Below are positions 36,043 to 47,676 of a DNA stretch of 64,000 nucleotides, one piece after another (the first letter of the stretch is position 1; every line of letters starts with the position of its first letter). The stretch is taken from contig CANMIL010000002.1 of assembly GCA_947497895.1 (NCBI GenBank), positions 496,001 through 560,000 on the forward strand, written 5' to 3'. The position numbers were made by a program, and so were the translations under genes. This DNA is from an uncultured Tenacibaculum sp. Lineage in GTDB: Bacteria; Bacteroidota; Bacteroidia; Flavobacteriales; Flavobacteriaceae. Below the pieces are notes generated by a model. That model was not told the DNA's origin. It made no database searches and saw nothing but the letters and a program-made list of their open reading frames with translations.

Positions 36043-38349
36043 TTAGTTTCTATTACATTTTGAGCAATATAACTCTTTTATATAATTTTCTCTTAAGTTC
36101 TGAAAGTCATGGGATATCCATGTGCACCATCTTTTTTTATTAAAGCGTAAAGCATCCTTTTGAATCATTTTTAAGACCTGATCGTTGTAATTTTGAGGAT
36201 ATGCCAAAACAGTTTGTGCCAATATAAACATAGCTTTTTCATTAATCGATTCTTCGGTATAGCTATTAACTAATAAATCAATTGTTAAATCGTATCTACT
36301 CCAGTTATTAAAAAATAATGCAAGATTTACTTTATCATTTATAGAGACGGATTTCTCTTTAAAATACGAAGTAACAAAATTGAAAGATTCCTCTATTCTA
36401 GAAAAATTATTGGTTTGTCCAAAGTATTCTATGGCCGCCATATGATAATTTAATAATAAAGGATCTGATTGTTTTTCTGATATGTGTTCTTCTAGCATTG
36501 GAAATACTTTATTTGGATGAAGAACTTGTGCCAAATTTTTTCTGTCAACATCCCAAAACATAAGAAGATTTTTAGTGGTAATTGCATATAGATTCAATAA
36601 GTTTTTTTTAGCCTCTTTTGATAATTTATCATGTTTTTCCAACCAATAATTAATATAAAAAATAACTGAATTTAGAGGGTAATATTGGATGTTTTTAATA
36701 ATTAGGGCAGACGTGTTTTGGACTAAATCTTTCTCGATAAGTATTCTTTCAAACAAAAAATCATGCTCAAGAATATAGTTTTCATCTTTGATTAAATAGA
36801 GTTTCGCGAGCGCTTTGTTTGCAAGTTCAATGTCACCTTTAAGAAGTGCGTCAATAAGATTATAATAGTAATGATTCTTATCTTCTTTTGACCATTGAAA
36901 GTTTTCAAAAATTGTAGCTTTTGATTTTCTCTGTAGTGCAAATTCTTCTTTCCATAAATCTTTAAGAAACGTATTTGCAAATGCTCGTTTTTCCTTTTTT
37001 GATTCCTTCAAAAGGTGTTTATATTCCGAAATTTCTAAGAGGAAATCATGTAACTCCCAATTTTCCTTCATTGTCGTATTTATTGGAATACCAGTAATTT
37101 TTAATTTATTTTTTAAATATCGATTAATAAATTCCGCTCTTTTCCTATATAAAAACTGATTGTGTTTTAAACTCCCATTTATAGAAGTATAACTACGTAC
37201 GTCAACAGAAGCAATATCTTTAATGTTTATGGTGTCTTTCGTGATGTGAAAAGGAGTTGTTTTTGAATTTTCAAAATCAAAATAGATTTCTCTAATCTTA
37301 CCAATACCTTCTGTATTTAAATGGATAGGAGGATCGATGATCTCAGGTGCTATGGGAATTAAGGAATAAGAAGCGCTGGGAATGGATACTGGAACTTTAT
37401 AAGCACACTTTGTTTTATTTTTTATGATTAGTAAATTAGTGCTTAACTCTTTGTTTTGAAGATGAACTGGGATTTTTCCTAACGATACAATAATTCTATA
37501 ATCGCTTTTAGCTCGGTTCGCCTTTAGAATTTCATCTCGATACACTGGTTTTAAAAGAACACCATCATGAATAGTAGAGGAATGCAATGTGTTCGGAAAC
37601 CCACATTTCATTTGTTTTTTTGTCACTAAATCCACTGCTAAACCATCATTTTCTTCTGTGAAAATTTTATTGAAGTATTCAATATCATGATAGCTAAATA
37701 TGACTTCATTGTTTTCAATTTTTAGTCTATTTCCCATAGAAGCAATGATGTTTGAATATTCGAATGAAAGTTCGCAACTTATATTACTGTCTGCAATACC
37801 AAAAGTATTTTGAGATAATTGATTCTTAACCTTATATTTTTTAGTAGCAAAAACGTTAACAGTGTAAATACGATTGGTTTCTTTATGATAAGAAAAACCA
37901 AAGCCCATATGGGTAAATTTATTCGATAAAATGTTCCTTTTACTGGTATATGATTTTAGCCAAGATTTGATAACTAAATTAGATAGAAGGGTAAGTTTTT
38001 TCTTTGTAAAGGCGGGCTTTATACTTCTCGATTTTGATACGTTCTCTTCAATATTAATAAAATTGTTAGTATAATTATTTACCCTCTTTTGAGGTGTCCC
38101 ATGTTCTGAGTTCATTTGGAAACTCGAAAGTAATTGGTGTGTTGTTAAATACTTCGATTGGAGTTCTCCTGCTTGAGATAAGGTATCATTTATGATTAAT
38201 TTATGGAGACCTTGTTTTTGCCTTAAAAAGTTAATTTTCTTTTGAAGTGCTTTAGCAAAAATGTTCTTTTGCTCAAGTGTAAGTTGTCCAAAACAATGGC
38301 AAATATTCGCCATGAATAAAATAGCAATTAGGGTATGTAATCTTTTCAT
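36043..38349 (-). CDS. Secreted CAP-domain protein with long C-terminal extension
   Basis: 768 residues from the ATG at 38349, chosen because a signal peptide ending CHCFGQ follows. Residues about 20-170 are CAP/SCP-like: FAKALQKKINFLRQKQGLHKL, HQLLSSFQMNSEHGTPQKRV, FTHMGFGFSYHKETNRIYTV. The rest has no recognised domain; the last 300 residues look helical (TPR-like). Function unknown, probably envelope-associated. Confidence 0.8.
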   Translation of the reverse strand: MKRLHTLIAILFMANICHCFGQLTLEQKNIFAKALQKKINFLRQKQGLHKLIINDTLSQAGELQSKYLTTHQLLSSFQMNSEHGTPQKRVNNYTNNFINIEENVSKSRSIKPAFTKKKLTLLSNLVIKSWLKSYTSKRNILSNKFTHMGFGFSYHKETNRIYTVNVFATKKYKVKNQLSQNTFGIADSNISCELSFEYSNIIASMGNRLKIENNEVIFSYHDIEYFNKIFTEENDGLAVDLVTKKQMKCGFPNTLHSSTIHDGVLLKPVYRDEILKANRAKSDYRIIVSLGKIPVHLQNKELSTNLLIIKNKTKCAYKVPVSIPSASYSLIPIAPEIIDPPIHLNTEGIGKIREIYFDFENSKTTPFHITKDTINIKDIASVDVRSYTSINGSLKHNQFLYRKRAEFINRYLKNKLKITGIPINTTMKENWELHDFLLEISEYKHLLKESKKEKRAFANTFLKDLWKEEFALQRKSKATIFENFQWSKEDKNHYYYNLIDALLKGDIELANKALAKLYLIKDENYILEHDFLFERILIEKDLVQNTSALIIKNIQYYPLNSVIFYINYWLEKHDKLSKEAKKNLLNLYAITTKNLLMFWDVDRKNLAQVLHPNKVFPMLEEHISEKQSDPLLLNYHMAAIEYFGQTNNFSRIEESFNFVTSYFKEKSVSINDKVNLALFFNNWSRYDLTIDLLVNSYTEESINEKAMFILAQTVLAYPQNYNDQVLKMIQKDALRFNKKRWCTWISHDFQNLRENYIKELYCSKCNRN

Positions 38350-38376
38350 AGTTTTTAGGCGGATCAATTACTGTGC

Positions 38377-39000
38377 CTAAATAGTTTTTAATTCATTGGC
38401 AAGATTTTCTTTAGCCTGTTTTTCATAGAGATTTTTAAAAGGAACAGTGCTGTATATGTTTTCTTTAGCTAAGAAATGCTTCAAAACTTTTTTTCTTCCT
38501 TTTTTATAAAGTATAGAAGGGATAAGTCGATATTCCTTTCTGATTTTTTTGGTGTAATCAATATAAATTTCGTTTGATTGACCCAATATAGAAAGATCAA
38601 AGTCAATCATAAATTTACTATCTAAAGATTCCGCTTGATGTGTTTTTGTTGCTAAAATTTGATTTTCAATTTCCTTGTAAAAGGGGGCTGGTAAATCAAT
38701 TTTTTGTAATTCTCTTAAAGCAAATTCAGCACTCTTTTCTTCGTTATCTTTTTTCCAAATATCATAGATAATATCATGATAAAATATAGAAAAGGAAACT
38801 ATGTCAGGTGAACTTAGTTGTGTCTTGTACAAATCATGATATTTAAACAACTCCTGAAGATGATTTAAATTATGATATGCTCTCTCTTTTTTCCTGTAAA
38901 ATTCGTGTATTGGGCTCCATAGATCTTCAATAATATCTTCTGAGGACTCATAGCTTGCCATTAATGATTTAAAGCGTTCCTGTAGGTTCAAACTAAACAA
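38377..39000 (-). CDS. HD-superfamily metal-dependent phosphohydrolase
   Basis: 207 residues. YHNLNHLQELF and SFSIFYHDIIYD hold the HD-type metal ligands of the small 'predicted HD superfamily hydrolase' family, and KTHQAESLDSKFMIDFDLSILG carries the later His/Asp. Substrate unknown; nucleotides are common for the fold. Confidence 0.85.
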   Translation of the reverse strand: MFSLNLQERFKSLMASYESSEDIIEDLWSPIHEFYRKKERAYHNLNHLQELFKYHDLYKTQLSSPDIVSFSIFYHDIIYDIWKKDNEEKSAEFALRELQKIDLPAPFYKEIENQILATKTHQAESLDSKFMIDFDLSILGQSNEIYIDYTKKIRKEYRLIPSILYKKGRKKVLKHFLAKENIYSTVPFKNLYEKQAKENLANELKTI

Positions 39001-39081
39001 ATTTTAACATCGAAAATAATAAAATTGTAAATAAAATTGAAATAATAAGGCTAGATTTGTTTTTAACTAATCTAAATAAAA

Positions 39082-40002
39082 ATGAATAAGCTACTACTTA
39101 AAGTATACCAAGATCTGGAGGGATCTTTGGGGATACTGTTAATAATCATGGTTATTATTGAATGGATTGCCTTGATTATAATCCAAAAACTTGAAAGTAA
39201 TAAAGAAGGTTTTGTAAATCTCCTTTCCTTTATTATTGACTCCATTCCATATTTCTTTTTAGGAAGAATTTTCATTTTCGGAACCATGGTGTGGTGTTAT
39301 GAATATAAACTATTTACTGTGGGGTATGAATGGTATATATGGATAGCATGTTTCTTATTGTATGATTTAATGTTTTATGTATTTCATTACCTCGGACATC
39401 GAGTACGGCTATTTTGGTGTATTCATGGCGTACATCATACAGCTAAAGAAATGAAACTAACCGTTGCCGTAAGAGGGTCTTTTTTAGGTATTCTTTGGAC
39501 TCCACTTAATTTTATATGGCTGCCACTACTGGGATTTGATCCGTTCATGGTGTTTATTATACATACCTTTGGGAGGTTTTATGGAGTATATGAGCACGTC
39601 AATGAAAACTTTGTAGGAAAACAGCGTTGGCTTGAATGGCTTTTAATAACTCCTTCGGTGCATAGAGCTCATCATTCGAGTAATCATGAATATCTCGATA
39701 GAAACTATGGAGAAACATTTTCTATTTGGGATCATCTTTTTGGAACGTTCCAATCTGAATTTACAGACAAGAAAATGGAGTATGGTATTATGGATGATAC
39801 TATCGATGGAGAAAATTTCTGGCAGGTACAAACAATTTTATGGAAGCAACTATGGGAAGATGTTGTTAACGCGCCAACTTTTATGGATAAATTGAAATAT
39901 ATTTTTAAACCTCCAGGTTGGAATCATATTGATGGAGGAAAGTTAGCCGAATCTTACCGAGAGGAAGCTTTAAAAGAAAGGAAATTACGACTGAGTGAAT
40001 AA
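39082..40002 (+). CDS. Sterol desaturase / fatty acid hydroxylase family protein
   Basis: 306 residues with four or so membrane segments and the di-iron His clusters of the family: HYLGHR, HGVHHTAKE, and HRAHHSSNHEYLDRNYG. Such enzymes hydroxylate or desaturate lipids (sterols, carotenoids, fatty acids) at the inner membrane. Stand-alone gene; substrate not predictable. Confidence 0.9.
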   Translation: MNKLLLKVYQDLEGSLGILLIIMVIIEWIALIIIQKLESNKEGFVNLLSFIIDSIPYFFLGRIFIFGTMVWCYEYKLFTVGYEWYIWIACFLLYDLMFYVFHYLGHRVRLFWCIHGVHHTAKEMKLTVAVRGSFLGILWTPLNFIWLPLLGFDPFMVFIIHTFGRFYGVYEHVNENFVGKQRWLEWLLITPSVHRAHHSSNHEYLDRNYGETFSIWDHLFGTFQSEFTDKKMEYGIMDDTIDGENFWQVQTILWKQLWEDVVNAPTFMDKLKYIFKPPGWNHIDGGKLAESYREEALKERKLRLSE

Positions 40003-40027
40003 GGTCCTTAAAAAACATGTAAATAAT

Positions 40028-40064
40028 AAAGGGTATTCATTAAATATTTAACGAATACCCTTTT
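40028..40064. terminator. Bidirectional terminator between convergent genes
   Basis: AAAGGGTATTC / GAATACCCTTT stem with an AT-rich palindromic loop and T-runs on both strands. It serves the hydroxylase gene and the converging subtilase gene. Confidence 0.85.
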
Positions 40065-40098
40065 CATAAGTAAAAGATGCTGTAATAAGTTTTATGAT

Positions 40099-41721
40099 CT
40101 ACTTATCATATTTCTCTAAAGCCAGTTTAATAGCTTCATAGGCGTTTACAATTTTACCTGTTTTAGAAAGTGATGAAAACGATACTTTATCATCAGTACC
40201 AGGTTTTAATACATCAAGTTCATACTTTATCCCAGACTCTTTAATTATAGAACAAACTTGCTCTGGTGTTAAGCGTGGAAAGTAAGATAAAAGCAATGCA
40301 GCAACTCCGGATACTACAGGTGCAGCCATACTTGTTCCACTTCTTGTTCCGTATTTATTGTCTGGTAAAGTAGCGTAAATATCTACTCCAGGAGCGAAAA
40401 TGTCTATAGCTTCATTTCCATAGTTGGAAAATTTAGCTGGTAATTTTTCGTCCATATTCATTGAGCTCGCTCCAACTTCAATCCAATTACTAGCGATATT
40501 TCCATCATTAAATAAAGCAGTCGGATAGTTATAAAAATAGTCAGTGTTTTTGCTATCGTTTCCTGCAGCATGTACTAATAGGACACCATTTTTTTGGGCG
40601 TACTTTATAGCTTCATCCACGATTCCTTTCTGCGGTGAAAAATCTTTACCAAAACTCATATTGATTATTTTGGCTCCGTTATCCACGGCATATCTTATTC
40701 CATTTGCTACATCTTTATCGGCTTCATCTCCCATAGGAGTATTTCTAATCGGCATGATCAATACATTATCAGCAATACCATTCATTCCGATACTATTATT
40801 TCTAGCAGCGGCAATTATTCCTGAAACATGTGTGCCATGTTCTGATCTCTTTGTAACATCATTGTTTCCGTAATCTTTCTCTCTTAAATTTGTTGGATCG
40901 TCTCCGATAATCTTTCTTCCGTCAAATTCTAAACTATAATTAAATTGTAATCTAGTTTTTAGGGTTTCCATTCGTGAAGAGAGCTCGGTATAGTGTTCAA
41001 TCAATTTTTCAGATGTAAGTTCTCTTTTTTTATTCCTATCTAAAATTCTAAAGAAATTAGATCTTAAATTATCAACTTCTCTATCTTTTATTCTTGTTTT
41101 TTGAAGTTCTCTTTCCGTAAATAATTCTTTACCTACTACTTTTTGCAATGGAGGAATTAATTTATGGAAAAAGTCATACTCTTCTTGATTATTCTTAATA
41201 GCGGATTCAAGTTTTCTCTTTCCTTCATTGAACCTTTTCATACTTGCTAGGTACGTTTCGTATTCATTCTGTTCTTTAGGAGTAATAGTGAACTTTGTTT
41301 TTCCTTGGAAAACCTCTTTTAGCTTTCGATAAACTCGAGTATTTTCTAATGTTTCGGCTTCAACGCTTTCTCCATTCTTACCTCCAATAAAATTCCATCC
41401 ATGGACATCATCTGCATACCCATTGGCATCGTCGTCAATTTGATTACCAGGAATGTCATCGTTTTTCCATAACACAGATATTATATCTTCATGGTTAACA
41501 TCTAATCCTGAGTCGAGGACAGCAACAATCACTTGTGAGGATGTTTTACCATGTTTTTTTAATAAGTCATATGCCTTTTTTAAGCTAATACCTGGAATAT
41601 TATCTGTTTGTTTATCAAGTAAATGCCAGTTTTCAGGTGTTTCTTGAGCATAAGTAATAGTACTAAAACCTATTATTCCTAAAACACTTAGTTTTTTAAT
41701 GAAGCTTGAATATACTTTCAT
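40099..41721 (-). CDS. Secreted subtilase (S8 family)
   Basis: 540 residues. Signal peptide (about 1-25, ending TYAQ). Catalytic Asp in AVLDSGLDVNHED, His in EHGTHVSGIIAA, Asn in HAAGNDSKNTDYF, Ser in GTSMAAPVVSGVA, all canonical. Its overall layout, including the insert between Asp and His, mirrors the RiPP-linked protease at 6898-8550, so the two are paralogues. No RiPP genes adjoin this one, so it may act as a general secreted protease or leader peptidase in trans. Confidence 0.93.
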   Translation of the reverse strand: MKVYSSFIKKLSVLGIIGFSTITYAQETPENWHLLDKQTDNIPGISLKKAYDLLKKHGKTSSQVIVAVLDSGLDVNHEDIISVLWKNDDIPGNQIDDDANGYADDVHGWNFIGGKNGESVEAETLENTRVYRKLKEVFQGKTKFTITPKEQNEYETYLASMKRFNEGKRKLESAIKNNQEEYDFFHKLIPPLQKVVGKELFTERELQKTRIKDREVDNLRSNFFRILDRNKKRELTSEKLIEHYTELSSRMETLKTRLQFNYSLEFDGRKIIGDDPTNLREKDYGNNDVTKRSEHGTHVSGIIAAARNNSIGMNGIADNVLIMPIRNTPMGDEADKDVANGIRYAVDNGAKIINMSFGKDFSPQKGIVDEAIKYAQKNGVLLVHAAGNDSKNTDYFYNYPTALFNDGNIASNWIEVGASSMNMDEKLPAKFSNYGNEAIDIFAPGVDIYATLPDNKYGTRSGTSMAAPVVSGVAALLLSYFPRLTPEQVCSIIKESGIKYELDVLKPGTDDKVSFSSLSKTGKIVNAYEAIKLALEKYDK

Positions 41722-41969
41722 AAGCGAAATTTTAATTGATACAATTTTTGATGAGATGCAAAGATAGAGATAACCTGTTAAATATTTTATAGGAGCATTG
41801 GTTGCATTAGATGATTGATTGAATTTGATTTATTTTTCCATTCTGTTTTAATATTACTAAGTGATTTAATGAAAATTAGTTATTATTTCGAGAATTTAAT
41901 TTTTAAAAGATATATTTGCCTCATTAATAAGGTCTTTTACTCAATACATATTGAATAGTCTTTGAATTT

Positions 41970-42290
41970 ATGTTTAATTTAAATACTATGATTATGAATT
42001 GGAAAATTCAAAAGCTATTAAATGGAGAGACTATTATCTCTAAAGAACCAGGTAATTCAATGTTACCTATATTAAAATCCAAACAACCTGTAAAGTTGAA
42101 ACCAGTAACATGGCAAGATTGTGAAACAGGTGATATTGTTTTTTGTAAGGTTAGAGGAAATTGTTTTACTCATTTAGTAAAAGGCAAAAATGAAAAACGG
42201 GGATTGCTCATAGGCAATAATCGTGGACATCTAAACGGATGGACGAAGAATGTATATGGTAAAGTAATTGAAATTTTACCTTGTAAGTAG
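41970..42290 (+). CDS. S24/S26-like small protein
   Basis: 106 residues; a later ATG at 41988 would give 100. SKEPGNSMLPILKSKQPVKL matches the Ser-containing box of S24/S26 proteins (signal peptidase / LexA fold, G-N-S-M), and DCETGDIVFCKVRGN the following strand. The Lys of the dyad could be in HLVKGKNEKRG. No membrane segment, so probably a soluble S24-like protein of unknown role, just upstream of the RNA-repair island. Confidence 0.75.
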   Translation: MFNLNTMIMNWKIQKLLNGETIISKEPGNSMLPILKSKQPVKLKPVTWQDCETGDIVFCKVRGNCFTHLVKGKNEKRGLLIGNNRGHLNGWTKNVYGKVIEILPCK

Positions 42291-42310
42291 TGCTGTCAAG
42301 CACTTTTTTT
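42289..42310 (+). terminator. Terminator before the RNA-repair island
   Basis: AGTGCT-GTCA-AGCACT followed by a T-run, overlapping the stop codon of the S24/S26-like gene. Confidence 0.88.
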
Positions 42311-42360
42311 ATGCAATAAACTTTCCTGGAAAAATAAAATTAACTAAAAAAAACATTTAA

Positions 42361-42410
42361 TACGCAAAATCATTGCGTAATTACATCTAACATTTGCAAT
42401 GTGATTGTTA
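42361..42410 (+). promoter_or_regulatory. Promoter of the rtcB1 operon with palindromic operator (copy 1)
   Basis: TACGCA-AAATCAT-TGCGTA (42361-42379) is a perfect palindrome with a 7-bp spacer. Its right arm contains the TTG that would act as -33 element, and CATTTGCAATGTGATTG about 15 bp further resembles a Bacteroidota -7 region and start. Near-identical promoter segments recur at 54089 and 59661. Confidence 0.7.
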
Positions 42411-42416
42411 AAAATC

Positions 42417-44336
<1,920 letters not shown>

Positions 44337-44406
44337 TGTTTTTTTGGGGTATAAGCTATGAGTTAAAACAAGTTCATAATCAATAAAACGATATACAAAT
44401 TGAAAA

Positions 44407-44865
44407 ATGACAAATAAGTTAAAAAATACAATAAGGTTGCAAGATGAAACACTACCAAGAGCGATTATTTGTGATTTGGATGGAACACTTTCATTGATCA
44501 ACGATAGAAGCCCTTTTGATGGTAGTAAATGTGGGCAAGATTTACCCAATGTACCCGTAGTTAACTTGGTTAAGAATTACAAAGAGCTTGGATATAAGGT
44601 TTTACTATTATCAGGAAGAGATGGAAAGTATCAGTCAGAAACAGAACTATGGTTGGATGCACATAATATTCATTATGATAAACTATGGATGCGTAAACTT
44701 AAGGATAATAGAAAAGATGCTATCATAAAGGAAGAAATCTTTAGAAGGGAAATTGAAGAGAAGTATTTTATAGAATTTGTGTTGGATGATAGAAATCAGG
44801 TGGTGGACCTATGGAGGTTAAAATTAAAACTACCTTGTTTTCAAGTTTTTTATGGAGATTTTTAA
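44407..44865 (+). CDS. HAD phosphatase resembling polynucleotide kinase 3'-phosphatase domain
   Basis: 152 residues. AIICDLDGTLSLIN is the HAD DxDGT motif, LLLSGRDGKYQSETELWLD motif II, and FVLDDRNQVVDLWR motif IV with the paired acidic residues. The LWMRKLKDNRKDAIIKEEIF segment is typical of the phosphatase domain of T4-type Pnkp, which removes 2',3'-cyclic or 3'-phosphates. No kinase domain is attached. In this operon it would tailor RNA ends before or against RtcB ligation. Confidence 0.85.
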   Translation: MTNKLKNTIRLQDETLPRAIICDLDGTLSLINDRSPFDGSKCGQDLPNVPVVNLVKNYKELGYKVLLLSGRDGKYQSETELWLDAHNIHYDKLWMRKLKDNRKDAIIKEEIFRREIEEKYFIEFVLDDRNQVVDLWRLKLKLPCFQVFYGDF

Positions 44866-44962
44866 ATTGAGTTAAAAGCAAGTTATATATTAATAGAAAG
44901 TGAAATTATGCAAATAAAAAAGGGAGCGATGTATTGAGTTTATAATTAAAAACTTAATACAA

Positions 44963-45184
44963 ATGAAGAAGTTTAAACGATTTAAAGATGCTTTTGGTTT
45001 AAACGAGTTTGGTTTGATAGATTTTCCAGTGAAAATATCAGGAATAAAAATTTCCAGAATAAAGTTAGGTGAAGAGTCTGGCTGTAGTAGGTGTTTTCCA
45101 CATGGGTTTGAAACTATCAACTGTACTAAACCTCAGAGAAATTGGAAAACTCAAAGGAAATTAAAATGGAAGGAAAAATATTAG
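44963..45184 (+). CDS. Small conserved-looking protein of RNA-repair operons
   Basis: 73 residues: FKDAFGLNEFGLIDFPVKIS, SGCSRCFPHGFET, and a basic aromatic tail (RNWKTQRKLKWKEKY). The CSRCFPHG motif could bind metal. Its end overlaps the next gene by 43 bp, which supports real co-translation. Function unknown; I infer a link with RNA end processing only from its position. Confidence 0.65.
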   Translation: MKKFKRFKDAFGLNEFGLIDFPVKISGIKISRIKLGEESGCSRCFPHGFETINCTKPQRNWKTQRKLKWKEKY

Positions 45185-45930
45185 AAAAATTAAGGCAAAT
45201 AGAAAAAGAAAAAAATATTGAAATACTGTTTGCAGTAGAATCAGGGAGCAGGGCTTGGGGCTTTGCTTCTCCTGATTCCGATTATGACATACGTTTTGTT
45301 TACAAGCATAAAAAAGATTGGTATCTCAACCTGTGGGAACAAAAAAATACAATTGAATTTATGACAGAAGATGATTTAGATGGCTCTGGTTGGGATGTAA
45401 AAAAAGCATTACAATTATTAGCTAAATCCAACGCTTCTTTTTTAGGATGGTTGTTTTCTCCAATGGTCTATTATGCAAATGACAAGCTTTTAAAGGAAAT
45501 TCAAACACTTGCTCATACTAGTTTTAATCCAGTCTCTGGATTTTATCATTATCATAGTATGAATAAGGGCTTTGAAGAAAAGCTTGGAACAAATGAAATG
45601 ACCATCAAGAGTTATTTCTATGCGATTCGTACTGCGCTGTGCGCAAACTGGATTGCTAAAAAAAGAACAATTCCTCCAGTTGAATTCAAGAAGCTTTATC
45701 CACTAATTGAAGTCGAATATCAGGAAAAACTAGATGAATTGATTTTACTTAAGAGTTCCAGCGAGGAGAAGAGTAATGTGAAAGTGGATATGCATTTATT
45801 GGAATTGGTAAAGGATATTGCAATAGAAAACAATTCGTTAAAAGAGAGTTTAGAAAATATCAAGCCTAATAAAGAGTTGTTTAATCAATTATTTTTAAAA
45901 ATTGTAAATGATGACAATAAAGGAGCTTAA
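45142..45930 (+). CDS. RlaP-type nucleotidyltransferase 1
   Basis: 262 residues of the predicted nucleotidyltransferase family found with RNA ligases (RlaP, PF10127-like): VESGSRAWGFASPDSDYDIRFV carries the G-S and D-x-D metal motif of the polymerase-beta fold. This group is proposed to repair RNA termini by adding nucleotides. Middle copy of three nucleotidyltransferases in the island by similarity; it overlaps the next gene by 23 bp. Confidence 0.88.
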   Translation: MENSKEIKMEGKILEKLRQIEKEKNIEILFAVESGSRAWGFASPDSDYDIRFVYKHKKDWYLNLWEQKNTIEFMTEDDLDGSGWDVKKALQLLAKSNASFLGWLFSPMVYYANDKLLKEIQTLAHTSFNPVSGFYHYHSMNKGFEEKLGTNEMTIKSYFYAIRTALCANWIAKKRTIPPVEFKKLYPLIEVEYQEKLDELILLKSSSEEKSNVKVDMHLLELVKDIAIENNSLKESLENIKPNKELFNQLFLKIVNDDNKGA

Positions 45931-46975
45931 AGAATCGGGGAGTATAATTTTCGAATGTATTAGCGGGAGTAGGGCGTATGGATTGCAAACACCTACTTCC
46001 GATACTGATATAAAAGGAGTCTTTATTTTACCTAAAGATCAATTTTATTCTTTAGAATATGTTGGTCAGGTAAATAATGAAACGAACGATATTGTTTACT
46101 ATGAACTCAGAAAGTTTATCGAATTGTGTGCGAAAAATAATCCAAACATATTAGAGATGTTAAATACTCCTGAGGATTGTATTTTGTATAAGCATCCTTT
46201 GTATGATGAAATAAAACAAAGGTATTTTTTATCTAAACTCTGTAGGAATACATTTGCGAATTATGCTTTTACGCAAATAAAAAAGGCAAGAGGATTGAAT
46301 AAAAAGATTGTGAATCCAATGGAAAAGGAAAGAAAAACAGTGTTGGATTTTTGTGTAGTTCGAGATGAAAAAGAGTCTGTTCAATTAAAAGATTTCCTCC
46401 AAAATCATGATTTAAGGAGTGGGTATTGTGGTTTGGCAAAGATTCCAAATATGAAAAATTGTTACAATCTATTTTATAATGAAAGTCTTGACTATAGAGG
46501 AATTGCAAGAGAACAAGCAAATGAGGTTTCTGTAAGCAATATTCCTAAAGAAGAACAACCGATTGGACTTTTATATTTTAATTTGGAAGGATATTCTTCC
46601 TACTGTAAAAAGTATAAAGAATATTGGCAATGGGTTAAAAATAGAAATGAAGATCGTTATCAGAATAACATATCGCATGCAAAAAATTATGATTCGAAAA
46701 ATATGATGCATACAATGAGGTTATTACACATGGCAGAAGAAATAGGCCGAGATGGTGAAATAAAGGTTCGAAGAAGCGATCGAGATTATTTGTTGTCGAT
46801 AAAACAAGGGAAATTTGATTACGACTTTTTAGTTGACAAAGCTGAAAATATCAAAAATAAACTTGAAGTTTTATACCAGGATTCGGAACTTCAAGAAAAA
46901 CCAAATTTAGGTGTAGTAAATAAGTTATTAGTATCAATTAGAACTGAGTTCTATCAAGATTATGCCAAAAAATAG
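45908..46975 (+). CDS. RlaP-type nucleotidyltransferase 2
   Basis: 355 residues, paralogous to its neighbour: ISGSRAYGLQTPTSDTDIKGVF (G-S ... D-x-D), then AKNNPNILEMLNTPEDCILY. It is longer, with a C-terminal helical extension containing HTMRLLHMAEEIGRDGEIKV. Same predicted role, RNA 3'-end synthesis or repair, with a different target likely. Confidence 0.88.
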   Translation: MMTIKELKESGSIIFECISGSRAYGLQTPTSDTDIKGVFILPKDQFYSLEYVGQVNNETNDIVYYELRKFIELCAKNNPNILEMLNTPEDCILYKHPLYDEIKQRYFLSKLCRNTFANYAFTQIKKARGLNKKIVNPMEKERKTVLDFCVVRDEKESVQLKDFLQNHDLRSGYCGLAKIPNMKNCYNLFYNESLDYRGIAREQANEVSVSNIPKEEQPIGLLYFNLEGYSSYCKKYKEYWQWVKNRNEDRYQNNISHAKNYDSKNMMHTMRLLHMAEEIGRDGEIKVRRSDRDYLLSIKQGKFDYDFLVDKAENIKNKLEVLYQDSELQEKPNLGVVNKLLVSIRTEFYQDYAKK

Positions 46976-47663
46976 AGGAAAAGAAGGTCGGGACGATTAC
47001 TTGTTTGGAGAGTCGTTTATGAAGCGAAAAATTAAAGAAGCTGTTTATGATATGTCTTTCTTGCTAGAAAGAGGTTATGGAGAGGCTTCATCTTGTGAAT
47101 TGGTCGGGAATCGTTACAAATTAAACAAACGTCAACAACAGGCAATCAAAGGAATGTCGGCTGGTGAATCTGCCGTTCAAAATAGAAAATCTAGGCAAAG
47201 ATCAACACAGGAAATAAAGAATCAAGCACTTATTATTGACGGTTTTAATCAATTGATTTTATTGGAAAGCATGTTGTCTGAAGCGTATTTATTTCAAGGA
47301 AAGGACGGAGCGTATAGAGATTTATCTACGTTACATGGTACTTATAAAAAAGTGAATCAAACGTTAGAAGCAATTGACTTAGTGAAAGACTTTTGCTCTG
47401 AAAATAGTATTAATAAAGTAGTATGGGTTTTTGATAAGCCTGTTTCGAATAGTGGTCGAATGAAAACCTTATTAAATACCTATGCTGAAGAAAACGGTTT
47501 GAATTGGGAGATACTACTTGAAAACAATCCAGACAAAGTTATTGCCGAGAGTAAGGATATAGCGCTAACCAGTGATGCATGGATATTGGATAGAGTAGAT
47601 TCATGGTATAATTTAATAGACGTTTTAGTACCTGAGAACTATCCATCTTTAGCTACTTGCTAA
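46962..47663 (+). CDS. DUF434-domain protein
   Basis: 233 residues: GRDDYLFGESFMKRKIKEAV, YDMSFLLERGYGEASSCELV, QQQAIKGMSAGESAVQNRK (DUF434 region), and a second half (about 95-230) with IIDGFNQLILLESMLSEAYL and VVWVFDKPVSNSGRMKTLL. That second half has the look of a PIN/NYN-like nuclease fold: the acidic residues D-G-F-N, D in WVFDKP and D in TSDAWILDRVD are spaced for a metal site. I infer an RNase role. It overlaps the previous gene by 14 bp. Confidence 0.8.
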   Translation: MPKNRGKEGRDDYLFGESFMKRKIKEAVYDMSFLLERGYGEASSCELVGNRYKLNKRQQQAIKGMSAGESAVQNRKSRQRSTQEIKNQALIIDGFNQLILLESMLSEAYLFQGKDGAYRDLSTLHGTYKKVNQTLEAIDLVKDFCSENSINKVVWVFDKPVSNSGRMKTLLNTYAEENGLNWEILLENNPDKVIAESKDIALTSDAWILDRVDSWYNLIDVLVPENYPSLATC

Positions 47664-47676
47664 TAAAAACACACCA